NCBI GenBank assembly: GCA_039707465.1 | Contig: CM077643.1 | Coordinates: 40,471,105-40,535,104 of the forward strand | Length of the DNA stretch: 64,000 nt | Source of the DNA: Rhabdophis nuchalis | Taxonomy: Eukaryota > Chordata > Lepidosauria > Squamata > Natricidae | Direction of reading: 5' to 3' | In this document: positions 1-10,377 of the stretch, in pieces | How the letters are laid out: each line of letters starts with the position of its first letter | How positions within the stretch are numbered: position 1 is the first letter of the stretch | Program-made: the position numbers and the translations under genes | The notes under the pieces: model-generated | The model's database searches: none | What the model was told of the DNA's origin: nothing | What the model saw: the letters and a program-made list of their open reading frames with translations, nothing else

Positions 1-498
1 TGCAGCATGATACAAAGAATAAAGCCTATGATTTAAAGTACATTAAAATACTCAAAGATACTGCCTCCCCTGATGTCTTGTGAATATAAATCAGTCTCTT
101 TCTCACCTCTTTCTCCTTCAGGAGATAAAGTCAAGGCCACATCTCAGTATCAGTCAGAGACTAATTTATAGTTTCATAAGAATCCTCCTGATGAATAAGG
201 ACAGCAATGGTGCAATATTAATATATTTCCTTGGTTATTCTGTTCAGGCAGACAGGGTCCTTTATGGTCACAGATTTGCTTTGCTATTTCATCCTTAAAT
301 CAAATTAGCTTAAGTGAACCTCGCATAGCCTGTTTGCTTTCATTCATGAGTCCCATGAAAAAGATCATTTATCACCTGCCCACACTGGGACATCATTGGT
401 GTGGTGGACTCATTTTTTAGGTCTGGAATGGTTAATGGGCAAAATGGGTACCTTAAGAGGTAAATCTCCCCTAAGAAAAATCAGTATAAAATTGAAAA
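1..498. other. Unannotated, apparently single-copy DNA
   Basis: I see no recognisable gene, repeat or splice-flanked open frame here. The sequence is AT-rich and not internally repetitive. Confidence 0.5.
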
Positions 499-765
499 AA
501 CTTTGCTATTTCAGCCTCTTCCAGCCTTCCCCAAAATAGGAAGAATTTTTAAAAAATGGATTATCCTCCAGCCTATTTCTTTTTCCAAGTTTGTTTGCCA
601 AAGGGGTTGATCTATGTAAAAAAAACAAAAAACCAACCACATGACAAGCATAAGCAGATGGGAATTTAGTGGTCTGGTGTGGGACATTTTTAATGTGCTT
701 TTCACTTTTTCTTTGGGGAGAGTTTAGTGACAAATTGCAAAAGGGTAAGGAAAATTAAGGGGTAA
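499..765 (+). repeat. Local duplication, source copy (blocks A and B)
   Basis: Block A (499-561) is repeated nearly exactly at 766-827. Block B (564-765) is repeated at about 95% identity at 1697-1896, in the same orientation. Neither block resembles the LINE, SINE or hAT families elsewhere in the window. Short open frames here are duplicated with it and are not convincing genes. Confidence 0.8.
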
Positions 766-827
766 AAACTTTGCTAGTTCAGCCTCTTCCAGCCTTCCCC
801 AAAATAGGAAGAATTTTAAAAAAATGG
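766..827 (+). repeat. Local duplication, block A copy
   Basis: This is a near-identical direct repeat of 499-561, starting immediately after block B. After about 827 the sequence diverges into unrelated DNA. Confidence 0.75.
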
Positions 828-1084
828 ATTTGCCCACTCCATGGAGCACTTTTGGGAGACTGGGTCATTGTTTCTCAACTCAGCAACTTGAGGATGGGTG
901 AACTTCAACTTCTAGAATCACATCACTGCCCATGCTGTACATGCTCTAGGGTGCTGGAAGGCCAATGAGACCCTTGACCTATCCATGGCTTCTCATAAAG
1001 AATGCCATGCCAGATCTTGCCAAGGGCTAAGATTTTGTTTCTCAGCATAGCAGTCTAAATGCTCCTGGACTGCTCATAAGAGGA

Positions 1085-1352
1085 AATGGAAGCATCCAAA
1101 GGCAGGACATGAAACAATGGATGGAACTTAACCAAGGAAAGAAGCAACCTAGCACTAAGGAGAAATTTCCTAACAGTGAGAGCAATCAACCAATGGAATA
1201 GCTCATCTTCAGCAGTTGTGGGTGGCTCCATCACTAGAGGCTTTCAAAAAGAGACTGGATAACCATTAGTCTGAAATGATAAAGGGTCTCCTGCTTGGGC
1301 TGGACTAGAAGACTTCCAAAGTCCATTCCAACTTTATTCCATGTTTTATGTT
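1085..1352 (+). mobile_element. CR1 LINE 3' end, degraded
   Basis: The order of blocks is that of the CR1 3' end: a remnant of the AKKRSNGW-type block, a REKFPNSESNQPMEZ-like region with breaks, then the non-coding tail (GGGTCTCCTGCTTGGGC, GGACTAGAAGACTTCC, TCCAACTTTATTCC). It is 5' truncated and frame-broken, so it is a dead fossil. Confidence 0.8.
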
Positions 1353-1696
1353 CCGTAATTCTCTCCTGCTGATCTTCTTTTTTCATTGGTACTTGGAGGT
1401 ACTGTATGCTGCCTAAACCATACATAACACTCAATGCCAAGACAAATAGCCCTTATAACACCTTTCCTCTGTGAATTTATCCAAACCCTTTTCTCTACAG
1501 AAGGAAATGTAGGAAATAATGTGCTTTATTACTTACTCAACTACTGTCATTTGAACTCCCCGCCCATTGTATGCCACAATCCTTCTCTCTCTGTTCTGCC
1601 AATTACAGGCAATTTTGTAGTTTTACCACCCAGCCGGCTTCATTGCAGAGAAGGCTGACATCAAAACAGCAAATTGTAGGCTCTAACTGTGGTCTC

Positions 1697-1896
1697 TCCT
1701 CCAGCCTATTTCTTTTTCCAAGTTTATTTGCCAAAGGGGTTGATCTATGTAAAAAAAAAAAACACCACCACAAGACAAGCATAAGCAGATGGGAATTTAG
1801 TGGTCTGGTGTGGGACACTTTTAATGTGCTTTTCACTTTTTCTTTGGGGAGAGTTTAGTGACAAATTGCAAAAGGCTAAGGAAGAGTAAGGGGTAA
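1697..1896 (+). repeat. Local duplication, block B copy
   Basis: This is a direct repeat of 564-765 with a few substitutions and a changed A-run. The flanks differ from those of the source copy. The DNA between 1353 and 1696 holds nothing I can identify. Confidence 0.8.
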
Positions 1897-2200
1897 GGGT
1901 GAATTTGAATTAAACCATGTTCTTAATTTCCAAAGAAAGTGGATCGATATTTTGGGCTCCTAAAGGAAGGATCAGCTAAGCCAGACTGTGTGTTTTGTTT
2001 TTATTTTTATCCTGCGTGCTCGAATAGGAGATGGGATTCTAATTTCCTCCAAGATACATTTCCGTGAAGCATTATTGCAGATATTGTTTTTTTGCACGCA
2101 AAATGAGAAGCAGGTCACTACTGATCCCCCTGAATATAAAGATACTACCTACATAATAAACTTAGATCAAAGCCGCAGATATTTTCCTCATACCTAAGAG

Positions 2201-2335
2201 CAGGGGTCTCCAACCTTTGCAACTTTAAGTCTGAAGGACTTCAGCTCCTAGACTTCTCCAGCCAGCTTTGCTGGCTGGAGAAGTCTGGGAGCTGAAGTCC
2301 TTCAGACTTAAAGTTGCAAAGGTTGGAGACCCCTG
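2201..2335. mobile_element. hAT-type palindromic MITE, 135 bp
   Basis: The element starts CAGGGGTCTCCAACC and ends with its reverse complement. It is almost perfectly palindromic across its length, with an AGCTTTGCT-like centre. Perfect 8-bp target duplications CCTAAGAG lie at 2193-2200 and 2336-2343. Eight-base duplications and CAGGG termini are typical of hAT transposons. There is no coding capacity, so it would have been moved by a transposase in trans. Confidence 0.92.
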
Positions 2336-2439
2336 CCTAAGAGGATAAGCATTTTGAAAGGGAAAGATGTCTCAGAAAAGTAAACAAAATGGACCTTACT
2401 CTCATACGCCTATTCATGACTATCTCAGTCATCCAGCTC

Positions 2440-2628
2440 ATGGTTGTCCCGAAGCTGCTTTTTCAAGAGGCAACTGGACTTCCTTTGTTTTTCCTTGAAC
2501 ATGTTTCGCTTCCCATCCAAGAAGCTTCTTCAGTTCTTGAATGAGAACTGAAACATCTTCAAGGAAAAAACAAGGAATGTCCAGTTGCCTCTTGGAAAAG
2601 CAACTTTGGGACTCCTACCCATGAGTTT
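2440..2628. mobile_element. Foldback (long inverted repeat) element
   Basis: The left arm reads CATGGTTGTCCCGAAGCTGC..., followed by AGAGGCAACTGGACTTCC. The right arm repeats these motifs inverted (GTCCAGTTGCCTCTT, then TTGGGACTCC). The centre carries AAGAAGCTTCTTCAG. The arms are diverged and no target duplication is clear. The class is unknown; it is probably a non-autonomous DNA element. Confidence 0.65.
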
Positions 2629-3267
2629 AAACCCAATACTACACATATGGAAGGAGAAAGAAGATTGCCTTATTTTTTCATTGATTAGGCTTGTATCTGT
2701 CCTATCCAACAGGATGCATGTCAAAAGCTTATCTTAATATGCTAAAATTGGGGACACTGCAAAAACACAGGTATAATATTATAATTCCAAATGAACATGA
2801 GGGGCTCAGAGTAGTTTGCTGAGATGGGCAGCTATAGAAATTAATCAAACCAACAAATGTAGAGAATATAGAATTCATACATAGATAGGTGGCAAAAATC
2901 CCACATGCCCATAAATAGTAGCAAAGAGCCCATTTTCTGTATCTCTGCTGCCATGAAGTGGTCATCTGAATCTTTGCAGCTCAATGAGACGACACTGAGG
3001 ACATAATCTAACAGGATTTCAGGCACTTTTCCCCTTCTAACAAAATTTTTCTACAGAAGCAGCAGGGACTCCACTCAAACTTATGCAGTATTCATAAACC
3101 CTTAATGGAGTATGGTAATCAAAAGAAGATCTTGTTTTTCAAATAAGCCTCTATGATCAAGGAGCTGCCTTAGACTTTCACACCTCTGTGTTATTCTGTT
3201 CATTATTCCAAACCAGAGACAATGCTGGTTACAGGAACTGAAGTGATTTCAGCATAAGGTTTCTGAG
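2629..3267. other. Unannotated DNA
   Basis: No repeat family or exon is recognised. Short open frames on the minus strand lack splice context or family similarity. Confidence 0.4.
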
Positions 3268-3273
3268 TTGCGG

Positions 3274-3340
3274 AGTCACAGAATCATCGACCTGGAAAGG
3301 ACCCTGGAGGTCTTCCCATCCATTCTATTGCCCAGTTTTC
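3274..3340 (-). mobile_element. CR1 LINE 3' tail fragment
   Basis: The segment CACAGAATCATCGACCTGG, followed by AAAGGACCCTGGAGGTCTTC, is the reverse complement of the conserved CR1 3' terminal motif. Only the tail remains. Confidence 0.7.
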
Positions 3341-3427
3341 AAGTTTCCAGTTTAGTCCTGGGTATTCAGGCTTCCATTAATGCCAAGGAAAATATTTTAA
3401 GAACTTCTTGTTCAATAGGAATGGTAT

Positions 3428-4121
3428 TGAAGGATCAGATGGTGAAATATATGCACAGATGCGGCCATGGGGATCAGAGGAGACAGGACCCAGGTGTGGA
3501 TGGAATGTGCATGAGAGTGAGGAATATGAATTCTGATAAGACATTTTCTCTTGTCTTCATTTCTTTGCCTTGGCGATTAAGAACTTTGCTCCTTTCCTGT
3601 CTCTCTCATTGAGGAAGGAGAGGGGGATTGCGAACGAGCTGCCTCAGATAAAACCACTGTTTGTTCTTTTATTCTGCTCTGCAATAGGAAGGGGAGGATG
3701 CACATTAACAACAAGACTGAAGTTAGCAACTTAAAACCACTAGCCAGGATATTAGGACCAAGAATAGCTCACATAAGAAAAACCACAAAGCCCACTTTGC
3801 AAGATACCCATAACCTGGGGTGATAAGCAGGCGACGTGACATTTAGCTATTTAACATAACAAGCCTAAGGGTTTAGGGGGGCTGAAATCCAAATAGCCAA
3901 TCAAAATTATCTGTTATTAAAGGAAGGGCACAGGGTTGGATGCAACCATCCCTTGACTATAAAAACTGTTGTAAGATTCTACTCTTAGCCCTTGGTTAGC
4001 TTTTCAAACCAGGATCCTTATATCTTGGTACCAAAATAAAAGTATAATTCTGTATCATAATTCTGTGTCGGGTGACTTATCGGCTTCGACACCAAGCAAG
4101 AGCCCAGTTTTGGGGACAACA
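3428..4121 (+). mobile_element. Probable solo LTR (LTR-A)
   Basis: Retroviral-style promoter elements occur in order: a CCAAT box (3897-3901), a TATA box CTATAAAAA (about 3957-3965), and a polyadenylation signal AATAAA (4035-4040) followed by a T/G-rich stretch. It ends ...GGGGACAACA at 4121. The right end and promoter are convincing. The left end is not: TG at 3428 is chosen because GTAT precedes it and also follows 4121, but a start near 3610 is possible. No internal retroviral genes are present. Confidence 0.65.
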
Positions 4122-4255
4122 GTATGATCACTGCTAAAGGAGAAAAAATGTTGGAAAATTTCTCCTTCTCCTGGTGAAATCATTCATTTTCTCTGCTGTG
4201 AATTCAGTGGAGATTTTTTTAAAGGCCATTTGCATTGTGCTCTCTACTACCACAT

Positions 4256-4259
4256 TTAA

Positions 4260-4290
<31 letters not shown>

Positions 4291-4625
4291 TTTGTATACT
4301 GCCCTCTCTCCCGTTTGGGACTTAAAACGGTGGTAAAAACAAACTATGCCAGGCCGGCCGCATGAAAAATGTAGGTCTTTAATGCTTGACGGAAGAGGCG
4401 AAGGTCCGTGATAGTACAAAGGTCGGGGGGCAGGTCGTTCCAGAGGGCTGGACCCACCACAGAGAAGGCCCTTCCCCTGGGAGTTGCCAGCTGGCATTGT
4501 CCAGCGGACGGCACCCTGAGAAGGCCCTCCCTGTGTGAGCAGACAGGTCGGATGGAGGTATGTGGCAGGAGGCGGTTCTGCAAATAACCAGGACCCATGC
4601 CATGGAGCGCTTTAAAGATGTTTAA
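4256..4625 (-). mobile_element. L2-like LINE 3' end
   Basis: Reading the minus strand, the C-terminal reverse transcriptase block (RAFSVVGPALWNDLPPDL, then FRQALKT) occupies roughly 4345-4620. A short 3' UTR and an (AAATA)-type tail follow at 4256-4288. The copy is 5' truncated and inactive. Confidence 0.85.
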
Positions 4626-4847
4626 TAATTTTCCAATATGGTGCACAGAATATAAAAAGGTAGTAGAAGCCAGGCTGCAGAAATCCAGCTGACCCCTAGA
4701 TGGCACAGAAAACTCTAATACTGCACTTTTATCATTATCATCATCATCCTTTTAACAAACCCATAATCCCTTGCAGGGTGGAGTCTGGGCAACGGAACGA
4801 AGCTGAGTGTTTACTGGCCGTTTGCCCTTCCTGTCACCAATGCAGAG

Positions 4848-4978
4848 GTTTTTTTTCAGCAGATGTATTCTCAACATGCCCAGAGAGAGAAATATCTGCC
4901 TCTACCTAGGATTGAACTCACAGCTTCCTGATTCTGAGGTGAGAGCTTCACTGCTAGGCCACCGCACATCTCTCTCAT
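4848..4978 (-). mobile_element. tRNA-derived SINE (head), minus strand
   Basis: On the minus strand an A-box-like TGGCCTAGCAGTGAAGCTC is followed by a B box, GAGTTCAATCC, then TAGGTAGAGGCAGAT. The same head plus junction occurs at 59958-60108. The B box has one change from the GTTCGATCC consensus. It is a SINE rather than a functional tRNA gene, because the cloverleaf is incomplete. Confidence 0.65.
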
Positions 4979-5454
4979 ACTGCACTTTGGTGCCATGTAC
5001 ATGAGGTGCGGATGTTTGCAAACCAGATCTGGAGTCCATTTCCGAGGTCTGCATTCAAGGTCATGTATTAAGCCAACAGGATCCTCCGCCGGGATAACTA
5101 AAGGTAATTCGCCTACTGTTCCAGCAGCCAATTCTGCTCCCAAGCTGGAGGTTTTTATGCCTTTGCTTTCAAGGCCTCTTCCCAGCACCAGATGCTGCTC
5201 ATCAAGGGCTAATGAGTCAGAGGTAATGATTTAAACCCGTTACTCCTGAGCAGTCTTGCTTCTCATCCTTGCTCTGTGAGTTTTCTGCCGTCTGCCTTTG
5301 CAACCCAAAATACCTGCATACAGATAAAGCACAAGGGGGTGGCCGACCACAGATAATATTGATTTGAGATAAAAGTTTTTATCTCTCCCCCCCCCCCCCC
5401 AAATAGCCTTGCCTTCTTGGGAAAGGGGGGGAAACAACCTAGTGTGCTCAGTTT
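4979..5454. other. Unannotated DNA with poly-C run
   Basis: No recognised repeat or exon, apart from a C-homopolymer at about 5387-5400. Confidence 0.4.
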
Positions 5455-5622
5455 TAGTAGTCTCGTTTTAGATTAGGGGTTAGTTTTAATATGGGATTTT
5501 AGCGCAGGGTTAGTTTAATTTCATTTTATTATTGTACAATGTTTGTGATTTTATATGTATTTTAAATTCCCTGTGCCCCGCCTCGAGTCCCTTCTGGGAG
5601 AGAGAGCGGGTTATAAATTAAA
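5455..5622 (+). mobile_element. L2-like LINE 3' UTR
   Basis: The terminal motif CCCCGCCTCGAGTCCCTTCT, then GGGAGAGAGAGCGGG and TATAAATTAAA, matches the 3' ends of the coding L2-like copies in the window. Only the untranslated region is retained. It runs directly into an ATT array. Confidence 0.8.

Positions 5623-5686
<64 letters not shown>
5623..5686 (+). repeat. (ATT)n microsatellite at an L2-like 3' end
   Basis: About 21 uninterrupted ATT units lie directly at the LINE terminus. The poly-leucine open frame across it is an artefact. Confidence 0.97.
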
Positions 5687-5687
<1 letters not shown>

Positions 5688-5745
5688 GAACCAAAATAGT
5701 TTCAAAATGTAAGAATGCTGTTCATCTATTTAGCTAGTTCTAGTC

Positions 5746-6055
5746 TAGTGGTGGGATTCTAATTTTTTTTTACCACTGGTTCTGGGGACGTGGCTTTGTG
5801 GATGTGGCTTGGCTTGGTGGACTTGGCGTGGTGGGCATGGCAGGAGAAGGATACTGTAAAATCTCCATTCCCACGCACTCCAGGGGAAGTTTACTGCAAA
5901 ATCCCCTTTTCCTCTCGATCAGCTGGGACTCGGGAGGCAGAGAATAGATGGGGACAAGGCCAGTCAGAGGTGGTATTTACCGGTTCTCCGAACTACTCAA
6001 AAGTTCCGCTACCGGTTCTCCAGAACTGGTCAGAACCTGCTGAATACCACCTCTG
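5746..6055. mobile_element. hAT-type non-autonomous element
   Basis: It starts TAGTGGTGGGATTC and ends ATACCACCTCTG, the terminal pattern of several better-preserved copies (45378-45612, 47456-47740). The interior shows the family signatures GTGGGCATGGCAGGAGAAGG, TACTGTAAAATCTCCATTCC and GGTTCTCCGAACTACTC. No clear target duplication remains. Confidence 0.75.
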
Positions 6056-6740
6056 GGCTGGGGACCCTCCCTCCCTCTCATTATAATCTCCTTCCTTCTG
6101 TTCTAGTCGGTTGTAACAAAGACCAATTTGAACCCTTCTAAAGAAAGAGGATGGTAGAGGACAGGAAGGCCTGGAGGAATGTTGCCTGTGGGGTCGTGAT
6201 GGGCTGGACACAACTTCACAGCTAACAACAAAGAAGAAGGGTTCCTTTTTAAAGTTAACATACATAACCTTGCCAAAGCAGTGGTTCCTGTTTGCAGGTT
6301 TTTCATTCACATGTAAGTTGAGTTAATGAGCATATTTGGTGCCATTTTCTCCGAATGAAAAATCACAGGGGCTGTTTGCACAGGTAATAACTTATATCAC
6401 AGAACAAAACATAAAGTAGCTCCTGTTGGGATTAGGATTCCCCGGCAAAGCAGCCTATTAATAAATAACTGCTAAATGAATATATCATTGCAGGGATGGC
6501 AGCTGAATTTAGACAGCCTTTGGCACGAAAAGGAGGGTGAGAGAGGAATGAAAGACTGAATCAGAATGTATTTCTGACAATCAAGAAGAGCAAATATTTT
6601 GAAAAATGGCCGTGGGCATTTGGAAGATGTTTCTTTACCAACAGCACTGAATTCAAGAATAAACCCCAGCCTGGAGGCAAGGAGCAGTCTACACATTTTA
6701 TCCAGTGCAGTAATATTTGGCACACTTGTATGCCATATGG
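6056..6740. other. Unannotated DNA
   Basis: I recognise no repeat family, exon or RNA gene in this stretch. Confidence 0.4.
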
Positions 6741-6850
6741 CAGGGGTCTCCAACCTTTGCAACTGTAAGTCTGAAGGACTTCAGCTCCCAGACTGAATTC
6801 TGGGAGCTGAAGTCCTTCAGACTTAAAGTTGCAAAGGTTGGAGACCCCTG
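6741..6850. mobile_element. hAT-type palindromic MITE, 110 bp
   Basis: Same family as 2201-2335: CAGGGGTCTCCAACC terminus and a near-perfect palindrome with centre CAGACTGAATTCTG. The flanks CCATATGG and CCATAGGT match partly as a decayed duplication. The centre differs from the 135-bp copy. Confidence 0.88.
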
Positions 6851-6865
6851 CCATAGGTTGGAGAC

Positions 6866-6932
6866 CCCACCTCGAGTCCCTTCATGGAGAGAGAGCGGGA
6901 TATAAATAAAATTTATTATTATTATTATTATA
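6866..6932 (+). mobile_element. L2-like LINE terminal fragment with (ATT)n
   Basis: CCCCACCTCGAGTCCCTTC and GAGAGAGAGCGGGATATAAA are the last ~45 bp of the L2-like family. About six ATT units follow. Confidence 0.75.
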
Positions 6933-7126
6933 TGAGACATTCGTCAACACATTCTCCAGATGCTATTTTTCATCAATCTTCTATTTTCCCTCAAAATGTT
7001 TAAGAATTCTTTTCATTATTGCAAGGCATAGGGGTTCCAATAGCTCTCAAAGTTTTGATCCTTACAGATACTCTATTTGGGCTCTGTAGAGGTAGTCCTC
7101 ACTTAACAACTACTCTGCTTAGCAAC

Positions 7127-7478
7127 GTGGAGACTCTGGAAATAGTGCAGAGAAGAGCAACCAAGATGATTAGGGGACTGGAGGCTAAAACATATGAAGA
7201 ACGGTTGCAGGAAGTGGGTATGTCTAGTTTAATGAAAAGAAGGACCAGGGGAGACATGATAGCAGTGTTCCGATATCTCAGAGGGTGCCACAAAGAAGAG
7301 GGAGTCAAACTATTCTCCAAGGCACCTGGGGGCAGGACAAGAAGCAATGGGTGGAAACGAATCAAGGAGAGAAGCAACTTAGAACTAAGGAGAAATTTCC
7401 TGACAGTTAGAATAATTAACCTCTGGAACAGCTTGCCTCCAGAAGTTGTGAATGCCCCAACCCTGGAAGTCTTTAACT
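7127..7478 (+). mobile_element. CR1 LINE, C-terminal ORF2 fragment
   Basis: An open frame encodes the CR1 C-terminus: VQRRATKMIRGLE, then EERLQEVGMSSLMKRRTRGD, then RNFLTVRIINLWNSLPPEVV. It begins at the LERVQRRATK block, so it is 5' truncated. It lacks the usual 3' tail, ending at a junction with DNA-element sequence after about 7478. Confidence 0.88.
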
Positions 7479-7512
7479 CTTCGAACAGGACTCAAAAAAT
7501 AACTTACACTTG

Positions 7513-7559
7513 TTTAATAAGTGTGAGGTTTACGCTTGTTGAACCTCACACTTATTAAA
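7513..7559. repeat. Perfect 18-bp stem-loop
   Basis: TTTAATAAGTGTGAGGTT (7513-7530) is exactly complementary to 7542-7559, with an 11-nt loop. It sits just 3' of the truncated CR1, inside the DNA element. Confidence 0.9.
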
Positions 7560-7882
7560 GTTGAAGCATCCCTGTGGTCACCTTGAGGTTTAGGCACTTT
7601 ACAACAAATGGACAGTTATGACCATCACAACATCCATCAGCCATGTGATCACTTGCACACTGCACAACCAGCTTGCAACAAGCAGAGTCAATGGAGAACC
7701 CAGCAATAAAATTGCACAAAATAATGTCTCACTTAACAACGTAAGTGATTCACTCAATACCGCAGCAGAAGTGAGGTTATAAATCCATCATAGTCATGTG
7801 ATATCTCACTTAATTACCACATCCCTTAGTGATGGAGTTGCCTATCCCAGTTGTGGTTATTAAGGGAAGACTACCTGTAATT

Positions 7883-8743
7883 GTAAAGACTACTAGATGG
7901 CAACAATGAGTGAGTGTCACTAGATTGCAATGTCACTTGCAGAAGATCTCATCACACCGCTGTTGGAAGCACCCAGGCACTTCCCAGTGGAAAACCAGTG
8001 ACATCACCATTGCCAAGTGGAAACTCAGTTAGGGGCTCCTTTCACAACTCTGGCAGGAGATGAAGTGAAGGACGGGCACTCAACTCTGCCCCACAGCAGC
8101 ACTCAGGTCTCGATGGTGGCATTGCTAACCCTAATTTTTCTCCAAATCAAACTCATCTTCTAGTAATTTCATCCATGTGCTTTCCATTTTAAGAGTATAA
8201 AAGTACTATTGCCTTCTTTTGGAATGTTCATTTTTCAAAATTCCAATCTACAGTCCTACTTGCTTTCCATCTAAGTACAAACTTAGCCTTATCCTATTTA
8301 ATGTTTGAGCCCAAAGAAGGCTGTCTAGGCCAGGGACTGTCACCTGCTAACATTTTGTGGAAGAAAAACTGTTGTGGTTGTTGTCAACAACAATAAGGCC
8401 CATATTATATATATTAGTAGGAAGAAGCAACAATCTTTCCTGCTCTGCTGATTCCTGTGTTGAGAAGAAAGTTAATAAGAGGTTTTTCACCTCTCCAGTG
8501 ATATGGGACAACCACTGTTATCTCCCCAATTTTGAAAACATCTGCTGTCAAAATTCAGAGGGAAAATTCTGAGGATAATTTTACATTGTACTCAAAATGT
8601 TTGGTCCTAATTTCCCCAGCATCCATTCTGAAATGATGTTGCCATGGAGGATGCAAGATGTGAGAGAGGAGTCTTCACTTCATCCAGTTAGCAAACTTTT
8701 GATCTGCTTCTGCATTCTTTTGCATACCTGATAAGTAGACGGT
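7883..8743. other. Unannotated DNA
   Basis: I identify no gene or repeat family here. Confidence 0.4.
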
Positions 8744-9398
8744 TACCGTATTTTTCGGAGTATAAGATGCACCTTTTTTCCTCTAAAAAGAGGCTGAAAA
8801 TCTGGGTGCGTCTTATACATCGAATACAGCATTTTTTGCCTCCTGAAACCCCACCCTTTCACCAAAATGGCCACGCTCATACCCTTATGGAGGCTTCCAG
8901 AGAGCTCCTGGGGGCTGGGGAGCGCAGAAATGAGCAAAAAACAGTGCATTTTTGCCCCCCCCCCAGCCCCCAGCAGCACTCTATAAGCTTCCATAATGCA
9001 TGCAATTTTTTTGACCAAAAAACGGCCCCTTTTCACAAAAAATGGGGCATTTTTTCCTCGTTTCTCCCCCCCCCAGGAGCACTCTGCAAGCCCCCCCCCC
9101 CAAGGCTATTCATGCCTTTTATTTGAAAAAAAACCGGCCCCATTTTTGCGAAAAATGTGCCATTTGGGGGAGGTTTGCAAAAAGGTTTTTTTTTTCCCTT
9201 TTGGAAAGCTGTTTAGTTAGAGAGATTGATGAGAATTACATTGGTCAAGTACTGTGCCTGCAGAAACAAAGATTTGTTCCAAAGGTGGTCAGTGATTTCC
9301 TTCTCCAGCACATGGGTAAATACACCTGGAAACATCTACCTACCTACCTACCTACCTACCTACCTATCTACTCTCTCTCTCTACCTACCTATCTACTG

Positions 9399-9441
<43 letters not shown>

Positions 9442-9554
9442 ATCCCTCTACCTACCTATCTACACTCTTTCTCTTCCTAACTATCTACTGTATTTCTCTC
9501 CCCCCCTCTATATACCTAACTACCTACTCTCTCTCTCCCCCTACCTACCTACTG

Positions 9555-9627
<73 letters not shown>

Positions 9628-9768
9628 CTATCTACCTACCTTCTCTTTCTCTCTCCCTACCTCCCTACTGTATTTCTCTCTCTTTCTCTCCCTCTCTATC
9701 CCTCTATCTACCCACTTACTTTTTTTAAAAAAATTGCCTCTTCAAAACCTGGGTGCGTCTTATACTTG
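8744..9768. mobile_element. Composite MITE carrying a CTAC/CT minisatellite
   Basis: The left end is ACCGTATTTTTCGGAGTATA, then AGATGCACC. The right end is GGGTGCGTCTTATACTTG, a diverged inverted copy. Between them lie C-rich spacer blocks (8830-9200) and the minisatellite at 9335-9720. The same composite recurs at 55885-56955. A related terminus is at about 19810-19864. Confidence 0.75.
9335..9720 (+). repeat. CTAC/CT minisatellite with TGTATTTCTCTC spacer
   Basis: Runs of CTAC or TATC alternate with (CT)n blocks, each joined by the phrase CTACTGTATTTCTCTC. This phrase appears inverted in both Helitron-like elements. Long open frames of repeated Tyr/Leu/Pro/Ser across it are artefacts. Confidence 0.93.
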
Positions 9769-10146
9769 TTTCTAATCACACCACTCAACTAGGGATGTGG
9801 GTATAGCACAAACTGTAATTATAGTAGAGAACCTGTTAGATAATGGAAGGCTGTGAATTCTGAACAGTTTTGAGATGTGGCCTGGGGAATAATTCAGATG
9901 ACTGCTAAAAAGCAAGAGAAAATCTCTTCTGTGTCAGATTGATTAAAGCAATGACAGAATGCAGCTCCATCAAAACAATTCCCCCATTTCCAGATACACA
10001 AAATGCCAAATTTCAGTAAAACACTTCTCACAAAATCTGGACAGCTTCAGGGATGCCCTTCCAAAGCATTCTCCCCCCCCCCCCAACTGTCTGCCTTCCA
10101 AAAACTTTGGCCCACAACACAAACAGTTCCTTTTTCTCCAGTCTGT
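9769..10146. other. Unannotated DNA with poly-C run
   Basis: No recognised element, apart from a C-run at about 10073-10084. Confidence 0.4.
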
Positions 10147-10345
10147 TTATTTATTTATTTATTTATTTTATTAAATTTATATCCCGCCCTTCTCCGGAGA
10201 GGACCCAGGGCGGCGCACAGGAATTTAAAAACACATACAAAATACCAAAATACAAAATTTAAAGGACATATTAAATACCATCCTGTGCTAAAATCCAATT
10301 AAAATCCCAAAAATTAAAAACTGTCTAAAATAAACTGTTTCTGGT
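10147..10345 (-). mobile_element. L2-like LINE 3' UTR
   Basis: A (TTTA)n tail is followed by ATATCCCGCCCTTCTCC, GGACCCAGGGCGGCGCACAG and A-rich UTR, as at 21163-21650. No coding part is retained. Confidence 0.82.
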
Positions 10346-10377
10346 TGATGGGAGCTGGAACTCAAAACATCTGCAAC

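Larger units (their letters stand above)
7088..7882. mobile_element. Non-autonomous DNA element interrupted by CR1
   Basis: The ends are inverted (GGTAGTCCTCACTTAAC at the left, TTAAGGGAAGACTACC at the right). The right part carries motifs shared with 11185, 12286, 13562, 32329 and 60432: TCATGTGATC-like blocks and CACTTAACAAC strings. A CR1 piece occupies 7127-7478. The superfamily is uncertain. Confidence 0.65.

Noticed and set aside
3428..4121. Possible complete provirus near LTR-A
   Set aside because: No gag, pol or env-type frames occur on either side, and no second LTR of the same family is in the window.
5555..5737. Frame with a long poly-leucine run resembling a signal peptide
   Set aside because: It is the ATT microsatellite at a LINE 3' end.
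9042..9728. Long frame rich in Tyr/Leu/Pro/Thr/Ser
   Set aside because: It is translation of the CTAC/CT minisatellite. Similar frames appear on repeats at 28814-29290 and 56140-56300.
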